Counted from the first letter of the stretch, positions 26,528 through 37,682 are shown. The stretch is DNA of 64,000 bases from Cardinalis cardinalis (GCA_014549065.1 JACDOX010000001.1:4393481-4457480); one strand, 5' to 3'. Numbers and translations are program-made. Notes: generated by a model from the letters alone, not told the origin.

Positions 26528-26683
26528 CGGAAGAGACTTTGGAATGCAGACTGCACACCATTCCCAGATGAGACACCCCTAGGTCTGAAAAAATCAAATC
26601 TCAGGACATCAGTGTCTGCTTCTTCGATTTCCAATGCGTGGCTTAGGTGTGGGGATGGTTTTGAGAGCACTTCAGTGCTGGAG
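26528..26683 (+). CDS. SPIDR: SPIDR exon 2 (residues 8-59)
   Basis: SPIDR is a nuclear scaffold that bridges BLM helicase and RAD51 and promotes homologous recombination. This exon has 52 codons in phase 0, flanked by TTTCTCTAG and GAG|GTAAAA. It begins RKRLWNADC and contains the best-conserved block A-W-L-R-C-G-D-G-F (residues 44-52). In human SPIDR the equivalent segments are R-K-R-S-W-N-T-E-C and A-W-L-R-C-G-E-G-F, at the same relative spacing, which makes this a confident assignment. The region between them is less conserved, basic and serine-rich, and is predicted to be disordered by composition. Confidence 0.95.
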
Positions 26684-27570
26684 GTAAAATGCTGCCTTAG
26701 TGGTGTAACAAAGAGATGCAAACTGACAGTGAATTTCCATGCTCGAGTGAATAATAAGATGTTGCCTTTTCTTTTGGTGTTGTTTCCAAACTAACACCAT
26801 GTTGTTGCAACTGTCAAAATAGACAGAAAATGGAAAGCACAGTTACATAAGGACATTGTCTTAACTTGTTAGTGTAACTTGGGGAGCATATGTTAATATG
26901 TTGTGTTCTAGATAGCACTCATCACTTAAAAAATTTCAGTAATACACTGAATGATGCAAAAGTAATTTCATATTTGTGGTGGAGTACTACATTTCCTAAA
27001 AAATATGGAACAAAAATGCAGTAGTTTGCACCTGAGGATTTTTTGCTAGACCTAAAGAATGTGTTTGTAATAGTGAATTAAGTGTAGAAAATCCTCCTCG
27101 ATCAGCCAGATCTGAATGAAAAGTATTTTGTGCTGACCCAAGCTGCTTTTCTGTTTCTTCTTCTGATACTGAGCAGTCACAGTGTTGCATATCTTATGGG
27201 ATATAGTAAAATCAGAGACAGGGCAACCAAGTTAATTCTTTCTGTAACTTTTCAAGAGGATGCATGCTTTATCAAGCATGTTGTTACTGTCCACTTTTGA
27301 CATTTTAGTGCTGAAAATACTGCCTCCTGTTCTTCTCAAAGTCACATGTGATTTCTATCATAGTCATAGAAAGTTTGTCTTTTCCAAGATTTTATGTTAC
27401 TATACTCTTGCTTTAATACTTCATTATATTACAGTCTTGTAAAAGATTTTAAATTTAATTTGAAATTGGTCTGCTAAGCTTTGGTAGGTGACTAACAACA
27501 GCTTTAAGTATATTGATACGTGTTAAAATTATTTTCCTAGTCATTAAATCTCTGTGTCTTTTTAATATAG
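26684..27570 (+). other. SPIDR: SPIDR intron 2
   Basis: An intron of 887 bp with GT-AG ends. I see no repeat or other feature in it. Confidence 0.8.
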
Positions 27571-27649
27571 TCCCAGAGGCCTTCTAATAAGAAATCCAGG
27601 ATTAAGAAGCGTCTTGGACCACTGTTAACATCTGCTGAAAGTGCATCTA
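27571..27649 (+). CDS. SPIDR: SPIDR exon 3 (residues 60-85 plus first base of 86)
   Basis: A 79-bp exon between TTTTTAATATAG and CTA|GTATGT. It reads SQRPSNKKSRIKKRLG and onward in phase 0 and ends in phase 1. Sequence similarity to the matching human segment is low (a lysine-rich linker before the conserved W-S/T-S-S-G-S-D block). The call therefore rests on good splice sites, an open frame, position between two certain exons, and the fact that its phase joins exon 2 (phase 0) to exon 4 (needs phase 1). The basic K/R cluster at residues 66-74 could serve as a nuclear localisation signal (inference). Confidence 0.78.
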
Positions 27650-29163
27650 GTATGTTTTGATTATTTCATGTTAATGTTGTCAGACTATTGTTACTTTATT
27701 TTGTTCTCTATTTGGATAGAAGTTGGCTCAAAGTACTGGTTGCTTTCTTCTTCTGTTACTGTAATTAGAAGCTAATTTTGATAAGAGACACAGTCTCTCG
27801 CTGTTGTGGTGGGGCTCATCCATTCACCCATAGTGCCAGAAATTTATTCTGCAAAGCTGCAGGCACTCAGCTATTGCTTCTGGAAAGGTGAAAGAAGCAT
27901 CACTAATGCTGTATATGGTGTGTATTATAAAAGGGATGGAATATTTAAATGGTTCACATTTTATTAGGAAGGAATGAAAAATAGCCCTTAGCTGTATAGA
28001 TTGGAAGTGAGATTATTCTGTCGTCTTCTAGACAGACAAGCAGGCATGAGAGAGCACATATTTTGTAAATATGAGCAATAGGTAGAAAAACAGAGTTTTA
28101 TCAACCTCCTGCTTTTACAATCTTCTGTATGCCCCCAAGTTGCTTAATATTGGCATTAAAAAAAAAAGAACTCTAGTCAGAATCAAGAGGTGGAGGACTT
28201 ACTGACTCTTTCTAGTTCTTTCCTTTTGTTTTGAGCCCAGAGGAAGGGAAAGAAAGAGGGGGTGGTATTTTTCAGTCCCTATTTCTGCTTGCTCCAGCAG
28301 CTGTGCTTCTGTTGGATGTAACTAGGTGACCTACTGGGCACTTTTTTTCTTTACCTTTTGGGGTTCTAGCTTTTCTGGATTTCTAAGAAAAACCTCTCTG
28401 TTGCAGGAGATGTGGTGGTGTTTTACTCTTCTGGGCCCTTCTGCCTAATTCCAAACCCCCAGGAATTATTTAAATTCCCATTTACTTATAACGTTTTAGT
28501 TAGTGGTAGGAGGGGGAAAATTCTGCCCTTGTAGTTCTGTATGCGCCATGCTAAGCATAAATCCTTTTCTCCTTGCTTTTATGATTAAAAATAATGCAGA
28601 AAGGTATTTTGAATTAAAATGTCTTGCTTCAAAAACACACCAGCTTTGCTTTGCAGCACCTGAGAAGTTTTGGTTTTTTTCCTGAAAAAACAGAAAGAGA
28701 AAACTGAATAGCAATCTCTACCGATGGAATATTTTTATTCCTTTGTTACTTGTTGGATGAAGTCAGAGAGCTCCCAAACCCAGAATTCTAAGGACAGTCT
28801 TTCTTTAAACCACTCAGCATTTTACAAGGGTACATGTGGGGGAGTAGAGGAGTGTTAGGACTNTGTGTAGGGGGACTAAATGTCAGACAGTCATGACTTG
28901 TCCTCACACTGCTGAAGGACACAGTTGTATAAAATTGTATAAAATGAAATGTTAGTATTTAGTGTGGAGAACTAAACTGGAAATAATGCGTGTATGAATA
29001 AGAAATACATGTGAGGTAATGCTTCAGTATTAATCTCTGATGCCTAGTAACAGAATCTATAATTTTGCCCTTTAAAAATAGTACAATTTAATTTTTAATA
29101 CTTTTAAATTTAACAGAACTGCGTTTCTGTGGCAGTCTAACACTTTGCAATGCTTTTTCATAG
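27650..29163 (+). other. SPIDR: SPIDR intron 3
   Basis: An intron of 1514 bp from GTATGT to a CATAG acceptor. No repeat or extra exon is recognised. Confidence 0.75.
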
Positions 29164-29349
29164 GAGCTGCTGCTGTGGAAAGCTCTAAGGAAGCTGAGGA
29201 CATAATATGGACCTCTAGTGGCAGTGATTTTTCAGATGACGGAAATAAAACATTAATTCCAAGGTTGGACAGCAAAAAATGTGATGCTTCCAAAACAGAG
29301 GAATTGCCTAGCGGATGTGATTTATTGTTAGAAGACAGAAGTAGTGAAG
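29164..29349 (+). CDS. SPIDR: SPIDR exon 4 (residues 86-147)
   Basis: A 186-bp exon, phase 1 in and phase 1 out, with a strong donor G|GTAAGT. It contains I-I-W-T-S-S-G-S-D-F-S-D-D (residues 99-111), matching the human SPIDR block I-T-W-S-S-S-G-S-D-L-S-D-E. The acidic serine-rich block is a plausible kinase target. The sequence after it (residues 112-147) is longer than in human SPIDR, where the next conserved block D-E-L-Q-F-I-D-W follows within about ten residues. The bird lineage thus carries an insertion or extended exon here. Confidence 0.93.
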
Positions 29350-31929
29350 GTAAGTTCAAATGCAAGATTTAACAAGAAACCTGTCAATTTCTGGTGCTGT
29401 AATGAAAATATTCTTGAAGTCATTCTGACAAAATTACATGATCCATTCCTATTTTGGTTAGATCAGTTGGAGGGGTTTGGTTTGGTTTTTTTTCATAAAT
29501 TTCATCTGGGTATAGAGTAAGCTTTTAGTATAAATTATGTACAAAAACTTTAAACCTTGGAGTAAAGGAACACAGTTTTCTGCATCTACTGATTAGATAT
29601 GGCAGGCTTTGCAGCTGCAGATAGCATCACCTTGTGTGCCATCTATTTTCATTTCAGAACACAGTATTCCTTGCTTCCCCTGTTAGCTGCACTATGTGAA
29701 CAGCCATGAGTTTAGTTCTTAGAAATTCTTTCTAGTTCATGGACCAGGAAATGACAGAGGGGAGAGAAATTGATTAAAAAGGGCAGCTGAAGACAGAAAA
29801 ATTTTATATGCTCTGTTGTAGAAGTGTTAATTGGGATAATGTATAAGTTGCATTTGAACTTGTTAGGAAGTCTTTGCAATGTAAAATAAGTTAGGTGAAC
29901 TTTGTAGTACTTCAGCTAGATCTGAAATATTACAGTTAGACTGGATCCTGGATGTCTGGCAAAGCATTCAAATGCTGCTATGAGCTGAGCAAATAGATTG
30001 AAGACTTCTTGTTTTGTGTGTGACACTGGTGAAATATGCTCCTTAGGTTTAAAACAAAAATGCAAAATCTTCCTCCTTTCATCTATATAACACTGTCATT
30101 GACATATCTCATGGCTATCTTTTGTAATTCCTAGTAATTTTCTTCTTTTAGAAAAGGAAAGACTGTTCATTTTCTAAACTGCAATCCGTTGCTGAATAGG
30201 AATTTTTCTAACCTACCAGTAATATCATTCACTTGTTCCCTGAAAGTATATCCTGCAGGCTTTAATATTCCTTTTTTTTTTTGAGACAATACACAGACAT
30301 ATTTTTATGCTTATAAGATAGCAAAATTTAGTTTCTCTGTGTAATCGAAGAAACCCTGATGTGTTACATATCTGCTTGAAGGTTTCTGAGAAAATCCAAT
30401 AATTGTCATGTTTTTCTTCTAAACCTGAAAATATCCTGAAAGCAGTGGGCAGTAAAAGAACTGTAATTTCTATGTTTTTTGAAGTAACCATGATATACAC
30501 TAATTTTAGCATTGTACCCAGGGTGCCTCTATGTGTATGTGCATATATAGGTACAGTTGTAGGTGTGGTGACAGTAGGGAAAAAGCATTTTTTGGAGATG
30601 TTCCCTTTCATGTGAAGTTCACTTTGAGTGTCAGTACTTCAGTGTGACAAGATAAAACAGATTGCCTTGTATTTCATCAGGGAATTTATTCCATTGTCAC
30701 GCAGCTTCAAATGAAACCTCTTTGCTCTACCTGGTTGCTGATTTCTGTGTTTAAAATTTATGATGACGCTTCCTCGTAGTCAGAAACAGAAATGCATTTG
30801 TGTGTGTAAAAGGAGGCAGCACTATAGCTGTGTGTTTGGGTGACTTCAGAGTCTGAAAGGTCAATGTAGGAACTAGTATTTAGATTACAGTAGCGTTGTC
30901 TAGTACAGAAGGTACTGCCATCATTCCATGAATATGTACAGATATGTACACCTGCATGGTGCAGGTGCCTTCTTTCTCTGCTGCCTCTCCTCTGTACATG
31001 ACTATTCCAGTGTTAGAAATAAGACATTTACAAAAGCAAAAAAACCAACTCCCCCAAAGAGCTTTCATCCTTTCTCCTTCGAACGTGCTCATTTATCTCT
31101 CTTGGTACCTTGTGGCATTTGGACCTAAAGGCTTGTGAGGATGCTACTGCAGCTCAAGTCTCCGTGCCCTTCAGTAGATCCTTGAAGTTACAAAGGGACT
31201 TTTGGAGTTGCACTAAATACCACATGGTCCTGATGGTGGTGGAAAAAAGTTCTGCATTTCTGTCAGTATCTCTTTGTTTATTGCCATTGCATTGTAGCTT
31301 TGTTTGGGGCTTTTTTTATTTGTTGGCTTTTTACCTCCATCTTTTCTTATTCCTGTTTCTATTAATTTGTCCTCAACAGTTCTCTCTTTGATGTGCTTAG
31401 AGATTTGATTTGCGGACCTGTATATTTAGGCATGGTGTTCCGGGAGGTGACCATTTCAACTAGCTTTTTTGTTCCTCTGTGAGGGTTACCACTAATAGCA
31501 GATGTTGACATTGTTTAAGGCATTTGCTTAGAACAGTTAATTCTGAACAAGTACACATGGAAAATCCAATGCAGCTGGGCAAAAAAAAAACCTAACTAAA
31601 CCATGGAAAAATTAGTAATACTAAAGAGAACACCCTACCTACCTGTGCAGTTAAATGTACCACCTCTTTGCAGACAGTACTTTGAAGTCTTTGGGGTTTT
31701 TTGTATGTATGTATTTAATTTTCATCCTTCCTTGCAGAACACTTTTGGCTAGTAGGATTTAGATTTTGTGAGACACAAAATTCTTAAATATAAAGATCAG
31801 TTGAACATAGGTAAAAAATAATGTTGCAATTCTTCCCCCAAGTTCAGGATAGCTGTAGTATTACTCTGACTTTGTGCTTATGATAGATGGTGATTAAGAA
31901 AAACTCTTTTTACCAATCTTCTATTTTAG
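29350..31929 (+). other. SPIDR: SPIDR intron 4
   Basis: An intron of 2580 bp with GTAAGT donor and TTTTAG acceptor. It is AT-rich, and I see no dispersed repeat or supported exon in it. Confidence 0.75.
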
Positions 31930-32087
31930 ATGAATTGAAGCTTATTGACTGGGAGAAGGATACTGATTCCACTGATCAGTGCGATGGGTCAGAAAAAGAG
32001 GACAGCTTAGTAGAGATATCAGACTCGGACTCTTGCATAAATACTAATTCTCTGCCTGTCAAAGAGGAGAATGATGAGCTTTGTAAG
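31930..32087 (+). CDS. SPIDR: SPIDR exon 5 (residues 148-200)
   Basis: A 158-bp exon, phase 1 in and phase 0 out, from ATTTTAG to AAG|GTGAGA. It begins D-E-L-K-L-I-D-W-E (residues 148-156), matching human D-E-L-Q-F-I-D-W-E. It continues with V-E-I-S-D-S-D-S-C, matching human V-E-I-S-D-C-A-S-C. The exon is strongly acidic. With exons 1-4 it completes exactly 200 codons, corresponding to roughly the first 175 residues of the about 915-residue human protein. The C-terminal OB-fold-like part of SPIDR lies outside the window. Confidence 0.95.
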
Positions 32088-32301
32088 GTGAGAAACTGTT
32101 CCAAGTTTAAGAAAAAAAGCTTCTGCTGTAATTATGGAATGTATTCAAATTTGTTTGCATTTGAATTGGGGCAGTGTGATGATATTGCTTACTTTATCTT
32201 TTCAGAAGGACTTCTTTACACCAGAATTTCAAGGCATTTTCTTTGACTGGCAAACCTCAGAACCAAGCAGTGCCCCTCACATAGAGCTTGGTAGTGTGGT
32301 C

Positions 32302-32522
32302 ACTGAATCGCAGGATGGCTGAGGTGGGAAGGCACCTCTGGGGATTGCCTAGTCAAACTCTTCTGCTCACATCTGGGCAGTTGAAGCTGGCTGTTCAGGG
32401 CTGTGTTGGGTTTTGTTTTGAGTATTTCTAAGAGCAGAGACTCCACAACTTCTGTGGACAACAGGTGCCAGTGCTTGGTCACCCTTGCAGTGAAGCAACT
32501 TGTTCTTATATTAAAATTGGAT
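32302..32522 (-). mobile_element. CR1 LINE 3' fragment, antisense to SPIDR
   Basis: On the plus strand it reads as the complement of the CR1 3' end. It starts 'gaatcgcaggatggctgagg', then 'cacctctggggattgcctag', then 'gagactccacaacttctgtg', then 'ccagtgcttggtcacccttg'. It lies in the intron after SPIDR exon 5. The long distance to consensus suggests an old copy. Confidence 0.75.
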
Positions 32523-32713
32523 TTCTTGTATGCCAATGTGTGTTCAAAAAGTCATCAGGTGGATGGGTTTTTTAGCAGAGATGGTCATCTGGACTCTGTA
32601 CGGCCTCTGGCTGCTTGTGACAAGTTGGTGCCCAAATTTTCTGTTGTTGATGGGTGAGAGACCATGTCCTATTTACTTTAGTACCTTGAGACTGTGACTC
32701 TCTAAAAACCCAG

Positions 32714-32835
32714 GTCTTGGGAATAGAGCATGGTGAGGTAAAGGACTACATGCAGGACTCCCTTTTCAGTGATGAGGATTGCAGAGCTCCGGAAAGGGAA
32801 AGTAGTGAGAATGGAATATTACTGGCTAAGATATG
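32714..32835 (+). CDS. SPIDR: Candidate SPIDR exon 6
   Basis: After an ACCCAG acceptor the sequence is open for 41 codons in phase 0, exactly the phase left by exon 5. It encodes an acidic segment beginning VLGIEHGEV and including S-L-F-S-D-E-D-C, similar in composition to the neighbouring SPIDR region. Two donors are possible. TATG|GTAGCT at 32836 leaves phase 2 and joins the candidate exon at 43.86 kb without a stop. A|GTGAGA at 32805 leaves phase 1. Identity to the human protein here is weak (human has an acidic I-E-I-L-E-Y-S-S-D-S-E stretch). This could be a chance ORF or a lineage-specific exon. Confidence 0.38.
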
Positions 32836-33014
32836 GTAGCTTTCTTTTTTTACTGCACATAATGTAAGTTTATTTCTAAAGAAGCATTCTATGTCAGCTA
32901 CAGATGTTTATTTAGTATCTTACAGTGAACTGACCTGTGTGAAAAGACTTGAGATGTGATGGTACCCTAGGCTGAAATAACAGTTGAAATGAGCTGCTCA
33001 GGGTCACTGTCCTG

Positions 33015-33146
33015 GCAAGCAAAGACTGGACGTGGTGCTTAGTGCCGTGGTCTAGCAGCTGACGTGGTGGTGGTGTTTGTTCAGAGGTTGGGTTCGATGA
33101 TCTCAGAGTCTTTTCCAACCTGAGTGACCCTGCCACTCTGTGATTT
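33015..33146 (+). mobile_element. CR1 LINE 3' tail fragment, sense
   Basis: The sequence 'gactggacgtggtgcttagtg' through 'aggttgggttcgatgatctc' and 'tcttttccaacctga' to 'ctctgtgattt' matches the sense 3' end of avian CR1. It ends abruptly where the CpG-rich block begins. Confidence 0.8.
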
Positions 33147-33149
33147 ACC

Positions 33150-33500
33150 CTCTCTCCCGTGCCGGGGGCTGGTGCCGCACCGGGGAGCCCCGCGCCGGCA
33201 GCGCTCGCCGAGTGTGGCGGGGAAGGCCCGGGCGGGGCGGGCAGAGCGGAGGGGCCGGGCTGTGACCCCCGGAGGGGCAGCCGGGGGAAGGGGCAGGGGC
33301 AGCGCTGGCCTGGCGGGCGGGGAACATCGGCCCGAGGAGGTGCGGCTGTGGGAGCGGGTCCGCCGGGGATCGGTGCTGGAGCAGCCCGGCAGAGGGCACC
33401 GCAGGCCCGGGAACCTCGGCCGGCGGGGCCGCGGACCAGGCTGTCAGCGAAGCGGATTAAAGCCTTATTGAAACTCGTTAATGTTTCGATTCTGTGTGCA
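33150..33500. other. CpG-rich block of unknown origin inside a SPIDR intron
   Basis: About 300 bp of very GC- and CpG-rich sequence sits between two CR1 copies in an AT-rich intron. Its GC content drops at about 33450, where an ATTAAA (33456-33461) is followed by T-rich sequence ending TGTGCA near 33500. A TG at 33160, a poly-A signal near the end and a terminal CA would suit a solo LTR of about 340 bp, but no target-site duplication flanks those ends. Alternatives are an intragenic promoter or a retroposed GC-rich segment. All frames are open by composition, so no protein is called. Confidence 0.5.
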
Positions 33501-33637
33501 AATGCTCGCGAGTGAGTGTGACAGGGAGTCCTGCTCACACAGGAGGGAGAGCAGCCTCCAGTTTGCCAGGAATCAGCCCCATGGCAGGGAGCTGCTGCCT
33601 TGCTGGGGCCGCAGTGGGGACAGTGGCTCTGTCCGTG

Positions 33638-34088
33638 GCCCCTCACCACAAGAAGGACATTGAGGGGCTGGAGCGAGTCCAGGGAAGGGTCTGGAGCACA
33701 GGTGTGATGAGCAGCTGAGAGCAGGGGATGCTCAGTGTGGAGAACAGGAGGCTCAGTGGAGACCTCATCACTCTCTACAACCACCTGAAAGGAGGCTGTG
33801 GCCAGCTGGGGTCGGAGTCTTCTCCCAGGGGACAAAAGGAGTTAGCCTCAAGCTGTGCCAAGGGAGGCTCAGGTTGGACGCCAGGAAGAATTTATGCACG
33901 GAAAGTGATCAGACATTGGAAGGAGCTGCCCTGGAAGGTGGCGGAGTCACCATCCCTGAAGGTGTTTAAGGAAAAACTGGATGTGGCACTTGGTGCCATG
34001 GTCTAGTTGAATGTGGTATTTGGTCATAGGTTGGACTTGATGACCTTGGAGTCTTTTTTCCAACCTAATTGATTCTGTGATTCTGTGA
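33638..34088 (+). mobile_element. CR1 LINE 3' end, about 450 bp, sense
   Basis: Starts near 'caccacaagaaggacattga' and follows the sense CR1 3' region: 'gaggctcagtggagacctc' (33750), 'ctacaaccacctgaaaggagg', 'gagtcaccatccctgaaggt', 'ggtcataggttggacttgat', and the terminal doubled ATTCTGTG repeat at 34070-34088. It is the best-preserved CR1 of the window. Frameshifts and stops destroy the reverse transcriptase C-terminus. Confidence 0.9.
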
Positions 34089-36339
34089 AGCAGCACGTCT
34101 GGCTGTGGCAACATGTGTGACCTGGCACTCATCAGGCTCTTGTGGGTGTCAGTCCCACTCTAGCAGCTGTAGCTCAGGGTTCAGCAAGGGTTAGTCAAAT
34201 GTTTTCAAGTTTTGAAGAACTTATTTTATATAGCCTAAATCCTAGGCTGCAGCATCAGAAGAGGCTGCATGGTCTGCATAAAGTTGTGAAAACAGAATTG
34301 AGATTTATGCCAGTGGTAAAAGTTGTCCTGTTTTTATTACACCAGCATGACTTAGCCCAGCGTACATGGAAAGCTGGATAAATATTATGAGACACGTTCA
34401 TGTTAACGACACTCATGAGAGCGTTTTTTGGGATGCAACCATACTGTAATAAAAAGTTTTAAAATCTAACCGGAATAGTTATGCTAGTACAAAAGATGTG
34501 GGTACATTGGGAAACTGAGATTGTCCCTACAGATTTCCTCTTCCCCCATCCCAGCTGGAGTGGCACACTGGGGATTTTGCTGGGTGGTCACCCTCAGCAG
34601 AAAACTTTCTTCTGGGAATTCAGTGTATGCAGGAGGGTAAAACCCCAGTGATTGCTCTGCCTGCTGCAGTCTTTGTTTTGCTTTACTTGGGATATGCTGT
34701 TTTCCAAGGAAAAAACTGCTAGAAAAAAACTGCAGGCAAGCCGAGAGGTTTCCAAAACAGAAGAGAAAAGCACTGTTCACTATAGGAGGTCATTTGCTGT
34801 ATGAGTATTCTTTAAAAAAGCCTGTTAATTTTGTGGCCTAGTTCATGGTGAGGGAAGGGAAAAAAAGCCAAATGTTGATATATCATCATTTTTGTGGTAT
34901 TTACTAAATATCTAGAATCTAATGGAGTGTGTGGATAATCAAAAGACCATGACATTTCTTTTACGCCACTTCAAAATATGCCAAATACCAAGAGGTTCTG
35001 GAGGTTTAGGATTACTGCCAAAATAGCTTTATGGTAGTATTTACTCTTGGTAGGAGTGTATTATGTTTCTACTGGGAAATTTNTTCCCCTGCTCCTTCAT
35101 ATACTAATATATCTAATTTTAAAATTACTTCTATTCGGTGATATTAACTGCATAGAAAAGCTTCACATATTGTTTTGGTTGGAAGATAAGACTCTTGCTT
35201 ATCTCTAGGCTGTAAAGCTGCAGTCACGACTCAGTTTATGTTCCAAGTCCCTGTGCTGTGTCTTTCCTATCAACTATCCACTTCTGATGTGTAAAGCTGC
35301 TTGATAGTGGATAATGAGGAAGGCAAGTTGAAGCTGGCCTTGTGGTAACAGCTAATTTTTGTCTTCTGAATTTTTGAAGGAAGCATGTGCAAGATATGAC
35401 AAGACCATGCTTTACTTTCCTTTAGCTATTTTTAGGGGATGAGGGAGTTATTTTTTGTNAGCTTTCATTTGACCTGTAAGTCATTGAATTTTTGCTTAAG
35501 ATGATGCAGGACAAAGATCTGACAAGTTGACCCCAGATGGTTCTATTCTTTCTATTCTTACAGTTCCTTCATTTCCAGTTACCAGTGNTGGATACCTAGG
35601 GGAACTTTTTTCTTGGAGAACATGGTACTAAAATAAAGATTAACCATTAATGTTAGTTTTTCAGCATACATGTTTTCCAAAAGAGTGCCATGTAATCACT
35701 TCAAAATTNAAAAACTCCCTATCTTTATGCACTGGTAGTGACTACTTTTTNCCAAACTTATCTAGAGACTTTTTGTCTTGTGGTCTAAGTTCCATATTTT
35801 GTAAGAACCGCTTATCTCTGAATTATTTTAAACTTAAAAATATTTAAATGCTATGAATTAAATGAAAATGTGTGCTCCTGTGGGTAAATTCCTCTCTCCT
35901 TCCACACTACCTGTGAATCTGGGAACTTTCTCTGGCTCTGTGCACAGAGTGGCATCTTCCCTACTTGAACCCTTCCTCAAAACACTTAATCCCTTAAAGT
36001 AGGCCAGCATTTGTATGGAGTATNTAATTTTGGTATCTTACAAGAGTATGGCCTTTTCTTTGTGCCCTCTCTGGTAAATCCACTTTATCAGTTTCTGATG
36101 GGTACCCAGATTTGCTTGCTTTTCATGGGGAGCAAGTGAGGTTTATCCCAGAATGGTGTGAGGAATTAGTCTTATGTACTTGCTATGTAGCATAAATAAA
36201 TCTTAACTAGTTACAGCAGATCCTCTTGATTTGCACAGCACACTAGTAAGTGCAGTAGACACTTTTCTGCTGATCTTAACTTCTGGTTTGTGTGAAAATT
36301 TATCAAAAAGTCACATGATTAAGAGCTTGTTCCCTTTGA
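34089..36339 (+). other. SPIDR intron sequence, nothing recognised
   Basis: AT-rich sequence with isolated N bases resuming at 35083. I see no exon with convincing splice sites and no dispersed repeat. Confidence 0.5.
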
Positions 36340-36700
36340 ATCTTAGAGCCATAGAATGGTTTGGCTTGGAAGGAAAATTAAAGATCACCCAGTTTCAAAC
36401 CCCTGACATAGCAACCTGGTCTAGTGAAAGGTGATGCCTCAAACCTCCATCCAACCTGGCCTTGAGCACTTCCAGAGGTGGTACACCNGTAACTTCTCTA
36501 GGCAACTTTTTCCAGTGTCTCACCACGTTCACAGTAAAGATTTTCTCCCTAATATCTAAACTAATAGATTCAATTAAAGACATTCAATTTAAAGCCCTGA
36601 TTCAATTTAAAGGCATTCCCGCTTGCCCTGCTGCTACAACACCTTGTAGGAAGTCCCTCTCCAGCTCTCTCATAGGCACCTGGTAGGGACTGGAACACAT
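36340..36700 (-). mobile_element. CR1 LINE 3' fragment, antisense
   Basis: On the plus strand it reads as complement of CR1: 'agagccatagaatggtttgg', 'atccaacctggccttgagca', 'acttctctaggcaac', 'ccctaatatctaaacta', then 'ggaagtccctctccagctc' and 'ggcacctggtagggactgga'. It includes a small AT-rich expansion near 36560-36610, where an ATTCAATTTAAAG-like motif occurs twice. Confidence 0.8.
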
Positions 36701-37514
36701 AGAGAGTGGCAATATCCTCAAACTATTATGCTGAATGAAGACAGACAACTGAAAAAGAGACTTGCCATGTGTTATGTGTTTCAAAACTCTTTANTAAATC
36801 CCTGCCACATTCTCAGCTCTCGATTGTGCTGCCGTCTGTGTGCCCTGACAGTGGATGAGCTGATGTGATGCTGAATAATGTGCAAAATCTATTTTAATGT
36901 TGTGTAAAAGGTTTATTTTGGGGCTTTCACTGAGTGAAGAANACATTCTTTTAGAAGTCCTTCCTGCGTGGATATATGTAGGTCTGTGTCTCTTACCAGA
37001 GACCTTCTAATCTTTCAAATTAAGGCTCATTCAGTTGTTTAGTTTGTGGATTTATTACTATCTTAACCTGGCTCTTAAAAAAAATCCCTCAAAACAAATT
37101 CTGTCCTTCTGTGGCATTACATTGGAGGGGATTCAATGTACTTCATGAAATTCTGAAGAGGTCACTTAAAAATGATCAGGCCAAGATTTGCTGTTATTTC
37201 TGGACTTGCTTTTGTGTCCTGGCTTTCTTGATCCATTATAATGGTAATTATAACTAACATTGGCTTGGTAATTAGAATTGAGTCTAGAACTATGGTTGTG
37301 TAACAGAATTTAAAACAGGTTATCTCAAGGTAGGGAATCATTATTATGGCAAATGGAATTTGTGTCATCCTGTCAGACTGATGACTTAACATGGATAAAG
37401 GGTGATNATATGACTGTGTTATTGCAAGCACTTACTTTTGTCAGTTCATTACTGAAGGAAGGGTATATATAAAATACCCACAAACTTCCATCTTTTTTTT
37501 TTTTTCTAAATGTA

Positions 37515-37682
37515 ATCTATGGAATAATTCAGGTTGGAAGCAATTTCCAGATTTCTCCAATTCAGCCTGCACAAGACAGTCTCAGATACAAGGTAGACAA
37601 GGTTGCTTAGGGCTTTATCTAGTTGGATCCTGGAAAACTCGAAGGATGAAGACAGCATAACCCATCTGGGCAGCATCCTTCT
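37515..37682 (-). mobile_element. CR1 LINE 3' fragment, antisense, diverged
   Basis: Complement of a CR1 3' end. 'ggaataattcaggttggaag' is followed by 'ggttgcttagggctttatct' and 'gaaggatgaagacagcataa' and 'tctgggcagcatcct'. Divergence is high and the right edge uncertain. Confidence 0.6.

Noticed and set aside
33160..33500. Firm call of an endogenous retroviral LTR
   Set aside because: The ends and ATTAAA are suggestive, but I found no target-site duplication, no second copy in the window and no gag, pol or env remnant, so I left it as an unexplained CpG-rich block.
32912..33835. 307-codon minus-strand ORF
   Set aside because: It runs through two CR1 fragments and the CpG-rich block, so it is assembled from repeat antisense and GC-biased sequence.
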